Shown: positions 28,337-37,708, numbered from the stretch's first letter. The stretch is DNA of 64,000 nt from an uncultured Lachnospiraceae bacterium (GCA_947626945.1 CANQUC010000001.1:97365-161364), one strand, 5' to 3'. The notes: a model not told the origin generated them from the sequence alone. Numbers and translations: made by a program.

Positions 28337-29359
28337 ATGGAAAAGACAGCAGATAGAGCAGCGCAGAGAGCGGCTGAAAAGGCTGCAAAAAAAGCTGCAA
28401 AGCATGTAAGTGTACAAAACAGATTTACGAAAAAACATGTGCGTAAATTTATCGTATCCGTTTTTCTGTATCTGGTATTGTTTGACCTGGCATTCGTATT
28501 CCTGTATCCGTTCATCACAATGATCATTGATTCCCTTAAGTCGGATGCGGACCTTGTCAACATTACGGTAAAATGGATCCCGTCTTCATTACAGTGGAGC
28601 AACTACAAAGTGGCGTTTGACGGCCTGGATTACTTCCAGATTTCCAGTACATTCCCGTTCCTTGGCGGATTTGTCATGAACTCCGTTTTCGTCACGCTGG
28701 TAGCAACGATTGGTCATACGTTTGTGTGCGCGTTTGTAGGTTACGGATTTGCCAGATATAAATTCCCGGGCAGAACCGTGTTCTTCCTGCTGGTAATCCT
28801 GACCATGCTGGTGCCTACACAGGTATTGATCTTCCCGCTGTACATTATGTATTCAGGCTGGGGCTGGCTGAACAACTATCTGCCCCTGCTGGTGCCTTGC
28901 TTCTTTGGATATGGACTGAGAGGCGGTTTCTACATCTTCCTGTTCAGACAGTTCTTCCTGGGACTGCCTTACGAAATGGAAGAAGCAGCCCGTATCGATG
29001 GCTGCGGAGCTTTGAAGACTTTCTTCAAGATCATGCTCCCCATGGCACGTTCTTCAACACTGGTGTGCGTAGTGCTTTCTGTAGTATGGCACTGGAATGA
29101 CTTCTTCGAGCCTTCGATCTATCTGACCCAGGCTCCCAAGCTGGCCCTTTTGCCCAGCCGTCTTCCTGCCATGTACGCCGCTTTGAACCAGGTGGCAAGC
29201 GAAGCAGAAGATATTGCGCTGAACAGTAATGTGGTAGTGAATCAGGCTATCTGTATGGCGTCTACATTCCTTGTAATCCTGCCGCTTCTGATCGCATATA
29301 TGTTTGTGCAGAAGCAGTTCATGGAAGGTGTGGAGCGCTCCGGTCTGACCGGTATGTAA
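28337..29359 (+). CDS. Carbohydrate ABC transporter permease (second pair, MalG type)
   Basis: 340 residues. An Ala/Lys-rich charged N-terminus of about 40 residues precedes six membrane helices; EEAARIDGCGALKTFFKIMLP is the EAA motif. It follows its partner by four bases. A hairpin lies after its stop, so the downstream binding-protein gene probably also has its own promoter or a processed, more abundant transcript. Confidence 0.92.
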   Translation: MEKTADRAAQRAAEKAAKKAAKHVSVQNRFTKKHVRKFIVSVFLYLVLFDLAFVFLYPFITMIIDSLKSDADLVNITVKWIPSSLQWSNYKVAFDGLDYFQISSTFPFLGGFVMNSVFVTLVATIGHTFVCAFVGYGFARYKFPGRTVFFLLVILTMLVPTQVLIFPLYIMYSGWGWLNNYLPLLVPCFFGYGLRGGFYIFLFRQFFLGLPYEMEEAARIDGCGALKTFFKIMLPMARSSTLVCVVLSVVWHWNDFFEPSIYLTQAPKLALLPSRLPAMYAALNQVASEAEDIALNSNVVVNQAICMASTFLVILPLLIAYMFVQKQFMEGVERSGLTGM

Positions 29360-29379
29360 TATCCTGTAAACAGCAAGAG

Positions 29380-29418
29380 AAATCCCCTGCGCTGTCCTGT
29401 GGCACGGCGCGGGGATTT
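29380..29418 (+). terminator. Hairpin between permease and binding-protein genes
   Basis: AAATCCCC (29380-29387) pairs with GGGGATTT (29411-29418), with further pairing between TGCGCTGT and ACGGCGC inside. There is no T-run after it, so it is a weak or partial terminator or an mRNA-stabilising hairpin. Confidence 0.5.
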
Positions 29419-29494
29419 ACACAAAAAGAGTGTGGCGCAGGCAAAAAAATCTTTGACCAATTTGGGAAAAGAAGATGCAAATTTTTGTGTTTTG

Positions 29495-29503
29495 TGCTAA
29501 ACT
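29495..29503 (+). promoter_or_regulatory. Possible extended -10 promoter for the 29552 gene
   Basis: TGCTAAACT reads as an extended -10 (TGn plus TAAACT). A TTGACC at 29453-29458 is too far away to be its -35. The evidence is weak, but the 190-base gap and the hairpin before it argue for separate transcription. Confidence 0.3.
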
Positions 29504-29551
29504 CTAGTTACAAAGCTTTATAAGATTATTACAAAGAAAGGAAGGCAGATT

Positions 29552-31189
29552 ATGAAAAAAAGAATCATTTCCCTGCTTCTTGTAGCAGCGATGGCAGTTA
29601 CCCTGTTTGTCGGCTGCGGCAAAGACAAGGGCGGCAGCGGCAGCACAGGCGCTGTGGATCCCGACGCGAAGAAGTGGGAAGAAGAGGGCGTTACCGTTAC
29701 ATGGTGGCTCATGGGCGGCAATGAGACCTACAGACAGAATTACTGGAAAGAGATGAAAGGCTTAAAGGCGATTCAGGAATCTCTTGGCATCAACATTGAT
29801 TTCAAGGTTGCCACAAGCTATGACGCGTATCTTCCTATGATGGCGGCAAAGGATTATCCCGATGTCATCACCGCCATGAACCTGGAGAACTATCCCGGAC
29901 GTATGGCCGGTATGCACAAGGACGGCGTATCCCTTGCGCTGAACGACTACATGGAAGAATATATGCCCAACTTCTCCAAGATCGTGGAAGAGTATCCCAA
30001 GATCTCCAGAGACTTAAAGCTGGATGACGGTTCCTATACATTTGTCAGCACCCTGTACGACATTGACAATGAAGATGACCGCGCGGCATCTTCTCAGTAC
30101 GGTCTTGCAATCCGTCAGGACTGGCTGGACGCGGTAGGCAAGGACGTTCCTACGAACATGGCAGAGTGGTACGACGTACTTTCCGCATTTAAGAACAGCG
30201 ATCCCAACGGCAACAGCGAAAGAGATGAAGAGCCTGTATGTATGGCTTCTTCAGGCTGGAAATATTTCCTGACCGCGTACGGCATCGATGATGACCCCAT
30301 CGTGCAGGAAGACGGTACAGTTGTATATGGTTTCATGACAGACAATTACAAACAGTACCTGACAGAGATGAACAAGTGGCAGACAGACGGCCTGATCTAC
30401 AATATGTTTGAGGCGACTTCCCTTGAAAAACGTCAGGAGCGTGTAACAAACAACTTCGCAGGCGCATGGAAAGCAGACGCGGATCACTTTGATTACACCA
30501 TTGACGGTTCTTACCTTTCCATCCTTCAGGAAAAGGCTCCCGACGCCAAGTTCACGGCTGTTCCCTGGCCTAAGACTGCTGACGGCAAGATGTACTGCTT
30601 CTCTGATATCAACACATTCCCCAGAGATACCACTGTAATCACCAGCAATGCCAAAAAGCACGGCACAGACAAGGCAGCGGCCTATCTGATCGACTATATG
30701 CTTGGTGAGAAAGGCTCCAATTACGTTACCTGGGGTATTGAAGGCGAAAGCTACACTGTAGAAGACGACGGCACCAAGGTTCTGGTTGACGGCATGAATG
30801 ACACGGTTTCCTTTGAGGGAACCAACATTCCCAAGTTCAACACTTACGCGGATCCTACTACCGTAAATCTTCCTTCCTTTGGAACGATTTCTGAATATGT
30901 GCTTTCTCAGAAGCCGGATACCTATATTGAGGCTGTAAAGGTTTGGGCAGAGGGCGATACTTCCTACAAGATGCCCGCGGCATGCCAGCTGAGCGTGGAG
31001 CAGGAAGCAGAAATAGAAGATATCGTTACCGATATGAAGAACTATGTTACCAAGCAGCGTCAGAGATTTATTACCGGCAAAGAGCCTCTGACAAACTACG
31101 ATACTTATGTAAACAACGTAGAGCGTCTGGGCGGAACAAAATATGCTGAGATCTGGCAGCAGGCTTATGATTCATGGCAGGCAAGATAA
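29552..31189 (+). CDS. Extracellular solute-binding lipoprotein (LplA-like)
   Basis: 545 residues, typical of the larger sugar-binding lipoproteins. The lipobox LFVGC at residues 18-22 gives a lipid-anchored protein, followed by a Gly/Ser-rich linker and a two-lobed binding domain. Sequence starting VTVTWWLMGGNETYRQNYW is typical of these proteins. It probably feeds the permeases at 27427 and 28337, the usual order in Lpl-type systems. A terminator follows. Confidence 0.9.
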   Translation: MKKRIISLLLVAAMAVTLFVGCGKDKGGSGSTGAVDPDAKKWEEEGVTVTWWLMGGNETYRQNYWKEMKGLKAIQESLGINIDFKVATSYDAYLPMMAAKDYPDVITAMNLENYPGRMAGMHKDGVSLALNDYMEEYMPNFSKIVEEYPKISRDLKLDDGSYTFVSTLYDIDNEDDRAASSQYGLAIRQDWLDAVGKDVPTNMAEWYDVLSAFKNSDPNGNSERDEEPVCMASSGWKYFLTAYGIDDDPIVQEDGTVVYGFMTDNYKQYLTEMNKWQTDGLIYNMFEATSLEKRQERVTNNFAGAWKADADHFDYTIDGSYLSILQEKAPDAKFTAVPWPKTADGKMYCFSDINTFPRDTTVITSNAKKHGTDKAAAYLIDYMLGEKGSNYVTWGIEGESYTVEDDGTKVLVDGMNDTVSFEGTNIPKFNTYADPTTVNLPSFGTISEYVLSQKPDTYIEAVKVWAEGDTSYKMPAACQLSVEQEAEIEDIVTDMKNYVTKQRQRFITGKEPLTNYDTYVNNVERLGGTKYAEIWQQAYDSWQAR

Positions 31190-31228
31190 GTTGACTTTGC
31201 AAATGCGTTAAGCCGACAGAAAGACTTA

Positions 31229-31261
31229 TTCCCGGTCAGCAACGGCTGACCGGGAATTTTT
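31229..31261 (+). terminator. Rho-independent terminator of the import locus
   Basis: A 12-bp perfect stem (31229-31240 with 31245-31256), a four-base AACG loop and five T residues. Confidence 0.92.
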
Positions 31262-31295
31262 CAATAGAGACTACAAACTGCAGCGAGGGAAAAAA

Positions 31296-32342
31296 ATGAC
31301 TGATTACCAATCTATACAGGAACCTCATTACAAAGAGGAACATTATCAGACAAACGATTTTTTGGAAATGGTATATGAAGATGCCAGAGCAAAGACGGAT
31401 CTTCTGCGCTGTACAGAGGAGGAGATCCCTGCTTACCAGAAAGAAATCAAAACGAAACTGGAAAACTGTTTGCATATTGCGAAGCTGGATCAGGCTTACG
31501 GATGCAAAATGACATATAAAAAAGAAAGTGACTTTGAGACCTTTCAGGTCTCTGTTGAGAAATATGAGCTGTCCGCCATTAAACGGCTGCCTTTTCCGGT
31601 CTATGTGCTGAGGCCGGATCAGCCAAACGGCAGGGCTGTTCTGTACTGCCACGGGCACGACGACCTGGGCATCATGGGCGCTTTGCTGGAGCGTCATGAC
31701 AAGATCCGCTATCATAAGAATCTGCCCGTTCTGCTGGCAAAGGCAGGCTTTACGGTAGTCGCGCCGGAGTTCGCGGGTTTTGGAGAGAGCGATTACTTTG
31801 GATTTCCGGAGGGAAAACAGCCCAGAGGGGGCTGCTTTGCCCATATGGCCTTTCTGACCGCGGCAGGCTACAGCATTGGCGGGCTGCGGGTGCTTCAGGC
31901 CATAAAGACCCTTGACTTCATGGAGGCTGTTGGAATTGGAAAGGACGTGATCGGCTTTGGCGTTTCCGGCGGCGGCATGGTCTGTGAGTATACAGGCGTG
32001 CTGGATCAGCGGATCACCGCCATGGCCATTTCCTGCTATGCCAGCCTGTACAGAAACAGCATCCTTTATAAGGAACATTGCGTGGACAATTATGTTCCCG
32101 GCATTTTGCAGGTGGGAGAAAGCCATGAGATCCTCTCAGCCTTTGCGCCAAAACCCCTGCTTACCATCAACGGCACAAAAGACCGGGCGTTCCCCCTGGC
32201 GGGAACCCAGATCGCCTTTCCTTTTCTGGAAAAAGTTTACCAGCGTCTGGGCGGACGCTACACCGGCGTGATCTTTGAGGGGAAACATGAGATCAATGAA
32301 GAAAAAGTGCTGGAATGGTTTGCCGGTTTCAACGGGAGGTAG
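31296..32342 (+). CDS. Alpha/beta hydrolase, acetyl-ester or dienelactone hydrolase type
   Basis: 348 residues, no signal peptide. The nucleophile Ser is in GFGVSGGGMV (about residue 226), the Asp in NGTKDRAFP and the His in GKHEIN, giving a complete catalytic triad; HGHDD forms the oxyanion region. The family includes acetyl xylan and other carbohydrate esterases. As the first gene of the pectin-type locus, a deacetylase for imported acetylated pectic oligosaccharides is a reasonable inference. The ATG at 31296 has a weak AGGG site upstream. Confidence 0.82.
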   Translation: MTDYQSIQEPHYKEEHYQTNDFLEMVYEDARAKTDLLRCTEEEIPAYQKEIKTKLENCLHIAKLDQAYGCKMTYKKESDFETFQVSVEKYELSAIKRLPFPVYVLRPDQPNGRAVLYCHGHDDLGIMGALLERHDKIRYHKNLPVLLAKAGFTVVAPEFAGFGESDYFGFPEGKQPRGGCFAHMAFLTAAGYSIGGLRVLQAIKTLDFMEAVGIGKDVIGFGVSGGGMVCEYTGVLDQRITAMAISCYASLYRNSILYKEHCVDNYVPGILQVGESHEILSAFAPKPLLTINGTKDRAFPLAGTQIAFPFLEKVYQRLGGRYTGVIFEGKHEINEEKVLEWFAGFNGR

Positions 32343-32368
32343 TGTGAAAAATCACACTGATGTGCTGA
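32342..32368 (+). repeat. 27-bp dispersed repeat, copy 2
   Basis: The repeat begins at the last base of the esterase stop codon. The first 16 bases form a perfect hairpin, GTGTGA-AAAA-TCACAC, followed by CTGATGTGCTGA. It matches 59728-59754 with one mismatch. Confidence 0.75.
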
Positions 32369-32374
32369 TTTCTC

Positions 32375-32464
32375 ACAGGGCTATTTGTGCCGGAGCGTCA
32401 TAAATAACCCTGATGGCAGACGCGAACTGGAGGTTCGCGTCGCCCTGTCGCGTAAACGCTCCGG
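32375..32464 (+). ncRNA. Structured leader RNA or structured repeat with pseudoknot potential
   Basis: Hairpin I pairs 32376-32386 with 32402-32412 (one mismatch) around a 15-base loop. Hairpin II is perfect, GACGCGAAC / GTTCGCGTC (32419-32427 with 32433-32441). The loop of hairpin I contains CCGGAGCGT (32390-32398), fully complementary to ACGCTCCGG (32456-32464), giving a nine-pair pseudoknot that ends four bases before a GGGG ribosome-binding-like run. As an alternative, ACAGGGC (32375-32381) pairs with GCCCTGT (32442-32448). The shape resembles small pseudoknot riboswitches, but no known class was recognised. Confidence 0.5.
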
Positions 32465-32477
32465 AATGGGGATTGAT

Positions 32478-35400
32478 ATGAAATATCGCTTATATGAAAA
32501 AAATGAAGAAAAAGAGCTGTCCGACCAGCTGTTTTTGAATCCCACCAGCGAATACAGAGGCGCCCCTTTCTGGGCCTGGAACACCAGACCCGACAGGCAA
32601 CTGATGGAATCTCAGATGGAGGCCTTTGGCCAGATGGGGTTTGGCGGCTTTCACATTCACAGCCGCACGGGACTGGATGTGCCTTACCTGGGCGATGAAT
32701 TTATGGAAGACGTGCTGTTTTGCGTAAAATACGCCGCTTCCCATCAAATGCTTGCCTGGGCATACGATGAAGACCGGTTTCCCTCCGGTTTTGGGGGAGG
32801 GCTGGTGACCTGTGAGAAAAAATACCGGTACCGTGAGCTGCTCTGGACGCCCAGGGAACTGCCGGATGTGCAGAAATGCCGTCCACAGGAGAAAGCCTGT
32901 GAAAGCTATCTGATCGGGATTTATGATATACAGCTGGATGAGGCGGGGTATCTTGCCTCCTATGAAAAGATCAGCGATCCCGGCGAGGCCCGGGGCGACG
33001 TCTGGTTTGCCTATCTGCGGGTGGCGTCTCCGGACAGCTGGTTTAACAATCAGACTTATGTGGATACGCTGGATCCGGCGGCCATTGCCCGGTTCTGCCA
33101 GGTGACGCATGAGCGCTATCGGGAAGTGGTGGGGGAGTATTTTGGAAAGGTGATTCCCTCTTTCTTTACAGACGAACCAAAGACCACCTATAAAAAAACA
33201 CTGCCTCTGGCAAAAAGCAGGCAGAATCTGATCATGCCCTGGACAGACGATTTTCCGGATACCTTCCGGCAGCGGTACCGGATGGATCTGGTGGAAAAAC
33301 TGCCGGAGCTGTTCTGGCAGCTGCCGGGAAATGAAGTGTCTGTGGTGAGATATGACTACCACCGTCATGTGGCGGAGCGTTTTCTGGAAAGCTACAGCAC
33401 CACCATTGGAAACTGGTGCGACAAAAACGGGGTCAGCCTTACCGGACACATGATCAAGGAACCCTCTCTGAAAAGCCAGAGTACGGCTGTGGGGGAGAGT
33501 ATGGCTCCGCTGGGGCCCTTTGGATTTCCCGGGATCGACATGCTCTGTGACGACCGGGAATACACCACCGCCAAGCAGGCCCAGTCCATTACCCATCAGT
33601 TTGGAAGAGAAGCCATGCTTTCTGAGCTTTACGGCGTGACCAACTGGGATTTTGATTTTCGGAGACATAAGGTGGGAGGAGACTGGCAGGCAGCGCTGGG
33701 CGTGACCATCCGCGTGCCTCATTTGTCCTGGATGACCATGGAGGGAGAGGCAAAGCGGGATTATCCGGCGTCCATTCATTATCAGTCTCCCTGGTATCGG
33801 GAATACCGTCTGATAGAAGATCATTTTGCCAGAGTCCATACGGCCATGACCAGGGGAAAGGCTGTGGTGCGCATCGGCGTCATTCATCCGGTGGAAAGCT
33901 ACTGGTGTTTCTGGGGTCCGGAGGAACAGACTGCCGGGATCCGAAAGCAGATGGATGAGCAGTTTCAGCAGCTGACGGAATGGCTGTTGTTTGACCACCT
34001 GGATTTTGATTTTATTTCCGAGTCCGTCCTTGGGCAAATGAATGAGATCAGAGAGGGACGGCTGCAGGTAGGCGCTTCCGCCTATGACGCGGTGCTGGTG
34101 CCCGGAAACATTACTTTGCGGAGCACTACCGTGGACGTGTTGGGGGCGTTTGCCGCCGCGGGAGGCAGGATCATCTTCTTGAGCCAGATTCCCCGTCTGG
34201 AAGAGGGAAAGCCCTCTGACAGGATGGAGGCTCTTTACCGGAAATCGGAAGGCTCCGGGGCCATGAGCCTGATCCCCTACGAAAAATACAGGATCTTTGA
34301 AAGTCTTTCTCCTTACAGAGAAGTAAAATTGACGGATCCCTCGGGAAATACATGCAACAAACATCTGTATCAGCTCCGGCAGGACGGCGACTGCCGCTGG
34401 CTGTTTGTGGCCTACGGAAAGAAAAAGCCCCGCTATGACTGCGAATCCGCCGGGCGGATGCAGATCCGCGTTAGGGGAATCTGGTATCCGGTATTTTACG
34501 ATACCGTCACCGGGCAGATCAAAAGCTGCCGGTTTAGCCATGAAAAAGACTGGACGGTGATCCAACAGGAATATAACGTGCACGACAGTATGCTGTTCCA
34601 GCTTCGCAAAACCCCCCGGATTCTTCCAGAGGAAACCAAAGAGCCTGTTTCCGGCACGGCTGTGCTGAAAACAGATCCCAACCATGTGCCGGTGACGCTG
34701 GAGGAGCCCAACGTGGCCTTGCTGGATATGGCGGAATATCGGGTGGATCAGGGAGCGTACAATCCCGCGGAGGAAGTGCTTCGCATCGGGCAGAAGCTGC
34801 GGGAGGCTTTCGGCTATGAGCCTCAGGGCGGCAGAATGGCACAGCCCTGGACAATGGAGAAGAAGCCGCCGGAACATGAGCTTACCCTGCGGTTCCTGGT
34901 GGAAAGTGAAATAGAAATAGAAGGCGCCGCCCTTGCCCTGGAACAGGCGGATCTGGCATCGGTGACCGTAAACGGTCAGCCGGTTTTGACGCCGGATTCA
35001 TCGGCGGAGGAGCAGGACTGGTATGTAGACAGAAAGATCCGGACACGGAAGCTTCCTCCTTTGAAAAAGGGAATCAATGAGATCTGTATTACCGTTCCCT
35101 TTGGGGAGAATGCCAATCTGGAAAACGCGTTTTTGCTGGGCGCCTTTGGGGTGCGCGCGGAAGGAAGCCGCTATGTGCTTACCAGGATGCCGGATGCCGT
35201 TGCCTTTGGGGATCTTACCCATCAGGGATTTCCCTTTTACGGGGGCAATCTTTCCTATCAGCTGCAGGTGGATGCGCCGGAGGGAGATCTGGCGGTGCGG
35301 GTTCCCTATTTCCGGGGCGCCCTGATCGGAGTATCCATAGACGGACAGCGGGAGGGCAGTATTGCGTTTGCGCCCTACGGTTTTGAAAAGAAAGGCTTGA

Positions 35401-35588
35401 CATCAGGCCGCCATCAAGTTACATTGACATTGTTTGGAAACCGCATCAATACCTTTGGTGCGCTTCACAACTGTAACGAGAATACCACCTGGTTCGGACC
35501 CGACGCATGGCGCTCCTCCGGAGACAGCTACAGCCGGGAATATCAGCTGAAACGCACAGGTATTTTAAAATGTCCTGAAGTAAAATAA
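32478..35588 (+). CDS. GH106-like glycoside hydrolase (putative alpha-L-rhamnosidase type)
   Basis: 1036 residues, no signal peptide. The N-terminal YRGAPFWAWNTRPD and FHIHSRTGLDVPYLG with WAYDEDRFPSGFGGG are typical of large GH106-like or related TIM-barrel glycosidases; acidic residues in SFFTDEP and LSELYGVTNWD are candidate catalytic positions. C-terminal parts (from about 800) are beta-sandwiches. In pectin loci such enzymes release rhamnose from rhamnogalacturonan, which fits the neighbours, but the family call is by eye. ATG 32478 was chosen over ATG 32466 and a TTG at 32385; the only ribosome site is GGGG at 32468-32471. The structured leader lies directly upstream. Confidence 0.7.
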   Translation: MKYRLYEKNEEKELSDQLFLNPTSEYRGAPFWAWNTRPDRQLMESQMEAFGQMGFGGFHIHSRTGLDVPYLGDEFMEDVLFCVKYAASHQMLAWAYDEDRFPSGFGGGLVTCEKKYRYRELLWTPRELPDVQKCRPQEKACESYLIGIYDIQLDEAGYLASYEKISDPGEARGDVWFAYLRVASPDSWFNNQTYVDTLDPAAIARFCQVTHERYREVVGEYFGKVIPSFFTDEPKTTYKKTLPLAKSRQNLIMPWTDDFPDTFRQRYRMDLVEKLPELFWQLPGNEVSVVRYDYHRHVAERFLESYSTTIGNWCDKNGVSLTGHMIKEPSLKSQSTAVGESMAPLGPFGFPGIDMLCDDREYTTAKQAQSITHQFGREAMLSELYGVTNWDFDFRRHKVGGDWQAALGVTIRVPHLSWMTMEGEAKRDYPASIHYQSPWYREYRLIEDHFARVHTAMTRGKAVVRIGVIHPVESYWCFWGPEEQTAGIRKQMDEQFQQLTEWLLFDHLDFDFISESVLGQMNEIREGRLQVGASAYDAVLVPGNITLRSTTVDVLGAFAAAGGRIIFLSQIPRLEEGKPSDRMEALYRKSEGSGAMSLIPYEKYRIFESLSPYREVKLTDPSGNTCNKHLYQLRQDGDCRWLFVAYGKKKPRYDCESAGRMQIRVRGIWYPVFYDTVTGQIKSCRFSHEKDWTVIQQEYNVHDSMLFQLRKTPRILPEETKEPVSGTAVLKTDPNHVPVTLEEPNVALLDMAEYRVDQGAYNPAEEVLRIGQKLREAFGYEPQGGRMAQPWTMEKKPPEHELTLRFLVESEIEIEGAALALEQADLASVTVNGQPVLTPDSSAEEQDWYVDRKIRTRKLPPLKKGINEICITVPFGENANLENAFLLGAFGVRAEGSRYVLTRMPDAVAFGDLTHQGFPFYGGNLSYQLQVDAPEGDLAVRVPYFRGALIGVSIDGQREGSIAFAPYGFEKKGLTSGRHQVTLTLFGNRINTFGALHNCNENTTWFGPDAWRSSGDSYSREYQLKRTGILKCPEVK

Positions 35589-35605
35589 AAGGAAGGGGTT
35601 CATAT

Positions 35606-37708
35606 ATGGGAAACGTGAATGTTGATGAAAAGCTTGCCACGAAAAACAGGATGCTTCGTACATATCCGGGCAAGCTGCTGATGGGACCTGTCGGAAACAG
35701 ACTGTTTGCGGACTGCCTTGACAGAAAACCCGGCTTTTGCGGAAACATTGATTTTATCCATAAACTGAATCTGGATATGCTCTTTGAGATCTGCTGCAGC
35801 TATCCCATGAATCTGAAGCTGGCAGAGGCCGTCTGGTATCCCAGCCATTTGAAAATGTGTTATGAGGACGATCAGGTTTCCTTTACAGAGACAAAGCATA
35901 TCAATGCCAACGACATAGCCTTTTGCTGTGAAACCTGGACCAATAAGGGAAAGGAGCCCATGACGCTGACTTTGCGTGTGGAGCCTTTTGGCTGTCAGAT
36001 CCAAAAGAAGGGGAGTTTTACATCCTTTGCCGTGGAACAGATGATTCACAATTACCGGGTAGGAGGCTGCGCCGGCTGGCAGTATGAGACGGATTCTGTC
36101 ACGGTAGAGCCCGGTCAGACAGTGACTTTTCTTGCGGCTGCTGCGGTGGGCAATCTGGAAACAGAAACTCCGGAATCCATTGAGGCAAAGCTGCGGGACT
36201 TTTTCCGGAAAGATCAGAGCCCCAGGGCTTACGCAGAGGAAAGCATTGCCGACTACCAGTCCTTTTTTGACAAGGTTCCGGCCTTTTCCTCCAGCGATCC
36301 GATGCTGGATAAGACCTGGTGGTATCGCTGGTACATTTTGCGGAACGCTACCAGCAGGCCGGAATTTGGTTATCTGACCTATCCTACCGTCTATGAGGGC
36401 AGAGCTCATAAAACATCCAAGCTGGCTCCTCTGCAGGTGCTTGGCTGGGAATTCAGCAGACTGATCAATCTGTCCTCTCCCCTGCAGATGACAGATTACC
36501 GCTGGTACCCGGACAAAGAGCTGCTGCATGATTTTGTGCGGGGATATCTTTCCGTTACCGATGACAACGGGATTATTCAGTCCGCCTTTACGGATCACAA
36601 AGGCGGCGGTTTTGCCAATTTCCTGATCTGGGCCATTTACCGGATCTATCTGCTGGACGGAGACAAGGAGTTTTTAAAGGAAATTCTTCCCAAGGCCAAG
36701 GCCTGCGTGGATGGCAATACAAAGATGTACGGCGCCAAAAACGATCTGCTGCAGATCGAGGTGAAGCATGCCCGTACCGGCAAGGAATGTCAGCCCAGCT
36801 TCTGGTATTTTTCCCAGTTCCCGGGAAACCATAAGGACAGATCCAAGATCACTCCCCTGAAACGGCTGGATACCAGCGTCTATCATTACCTGAACATGAA
36901 AGGCCTGGGGCTGATGATGGAAGAGGTGGGAGATCCGGAGGCGGAGTCCTATCTGAAAGCGGCGGAAACCCTTGCCTCTCAGATCAATGAAAAAACATGG
37001 GACCAAGAGACCCAGTTTTACTATGACCTGCACTATGAGACAGACGAAAAGGCCATGGTAAAAAATATCGTGGGGATCTACCCTTACTGGGCGGAGATCG
37101 CCGGCAAAGAAAAACTGGCCGGTCTGGAAAAGCTGTTCAGTCCGGATTACTTCAATACAGGAGCCGTGTTCTCTTCCGTGGCAAAGGACTGTCCTGCCTA
37201 TACGGCTCACGGCGGCTGGATGGGCGTTATGCGGGGAAGGGACAGCTGTATGTGGGACGGCCCCTCATGGCCTTACACAAACGGCATCGCCCTGGACGCC
37301 ATCGGGCGGCAGAGCAAGAAAAACGGCCACTGCTATGACGGCCGGTTCCGGGAGTTCCTGGAAAAATATGAATATGAACATTACCGCAACGGCAATGTGG
37401 AAGAGCCCTATCTGGTGGAACAGTACCATGCGGTAACCGGAGAGAATTTAAGCGACGAGCCGGATTACAACCACTCTTTCTTCCTGGATCTGATCATCAG
37501 CCATGTGGCGGGAGTGGATGTACAAAAGGATCGGATCGTCATAGATCCTCTGGATGTGGGGCTTCGGTATTTCAAGCTGGAAAATCTGATGATCAGGGGA
37601 TCCGTGTATGAGATCGCTCTGGATGAGGCCGGGGTCTTTACTGTCAGAAAAGACGGAGAACTGGTGAGCAGCAGGAAAGGTCTTGGAAAAATAGAACTGC
37701 CCCTGTAA
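35606..37708 (+). CDS. Six-hairpin (alpha/alpha)6 glycosidase-like protein, MGH1-like
   Basis: 700 residues, no signal peptide. An N-terminal beta domain (to about 200) precedes a helical toroid in which MRGRDSCMWDGPSWPYTNGIALDAIG and VEEPYLVEQYHAVTGE are typical of mannosylglycerate-hydrolase-like and GH63-like enzymes; the Asp in WDGPSWPY and the Glu pair in VEEPY are candidate acids. The substrate is unknown. It follows the GH106-like gene by 17 bases with AAGGAAGGGG, so it is part of the same operon. Confidence 0.72.
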   Translation: MGNVNVDEKLATKNRMLRTYPGKLLMGPVGNRLFADCLDRKPGFCGNIDFIHKLNLDMLFEICCSYPMNLKLAEAVWYPSHLKMCYEDDQVSFTETKHINANDIAFCCETWTNKGKEPMTLTLRVEPFGCQIQKKGSFTSFAVEQMIHNYRVGGCAGWQYETDSVTVEPGQTVTFLAAAAVGNLETETPESIEAKLRDFFRKDQSPRAYAEESIADYQSFFDKVPAFSSSDPMLDKTWWYRWYILRNATSRPEFGYLTYPTVYEGRAHKTSKLAPLQVLGWEFSRLINLSSPLQMTDYRWYPDKELLHDFVRGYLSVTDDNGIIQSAFTDHKGGGFANFLIWAIYRIYLLDGDKEFLKEILPKAKACVDGNTKMYGAKNDLLQIEVKHARTGKECQPSFWYFSQFPGNHKDRSKITPLKRLDTSVYHYLNMKGLGLMMEEVGDPEAESYLKAAETLASQINEKTWDQETQFYYDLHYETDEKAMVKNIVGIYPYWAEIAGKEKLAGLEKLFSPDYFNTGAVFSSVAKDCPAYTAHGGWMGVMRGRDSCMWDGPSWPYTNGIALDAIGRQSKKNGHCYDGRFREFLEKYEYEHYRNGNVEEPYLVEQYHAVTGENLSDEPDYNHSFFLDLIISHVAGVDVQKDRIVIDPLDVGLRYFKLENLMIRGSVYEIALDEAGVFTVRKDGELVSSRKGLGKIELPL

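Noticed and set aside
32342..32464. HDV-like or hammerhead self-cleaving ribozyme
   Set aside because: The double-pseudoknot order resembles HDV, but stem lengths and the joining regions do not fit, and CTGATG is not followed by the hammerhead core.
32490..34877. 795-residue open frame on the minus strand
   Set aside because: Lies fully antisense to the GH106-like gene, has no family motif and no ribosome site; it is an effect of codon bias.
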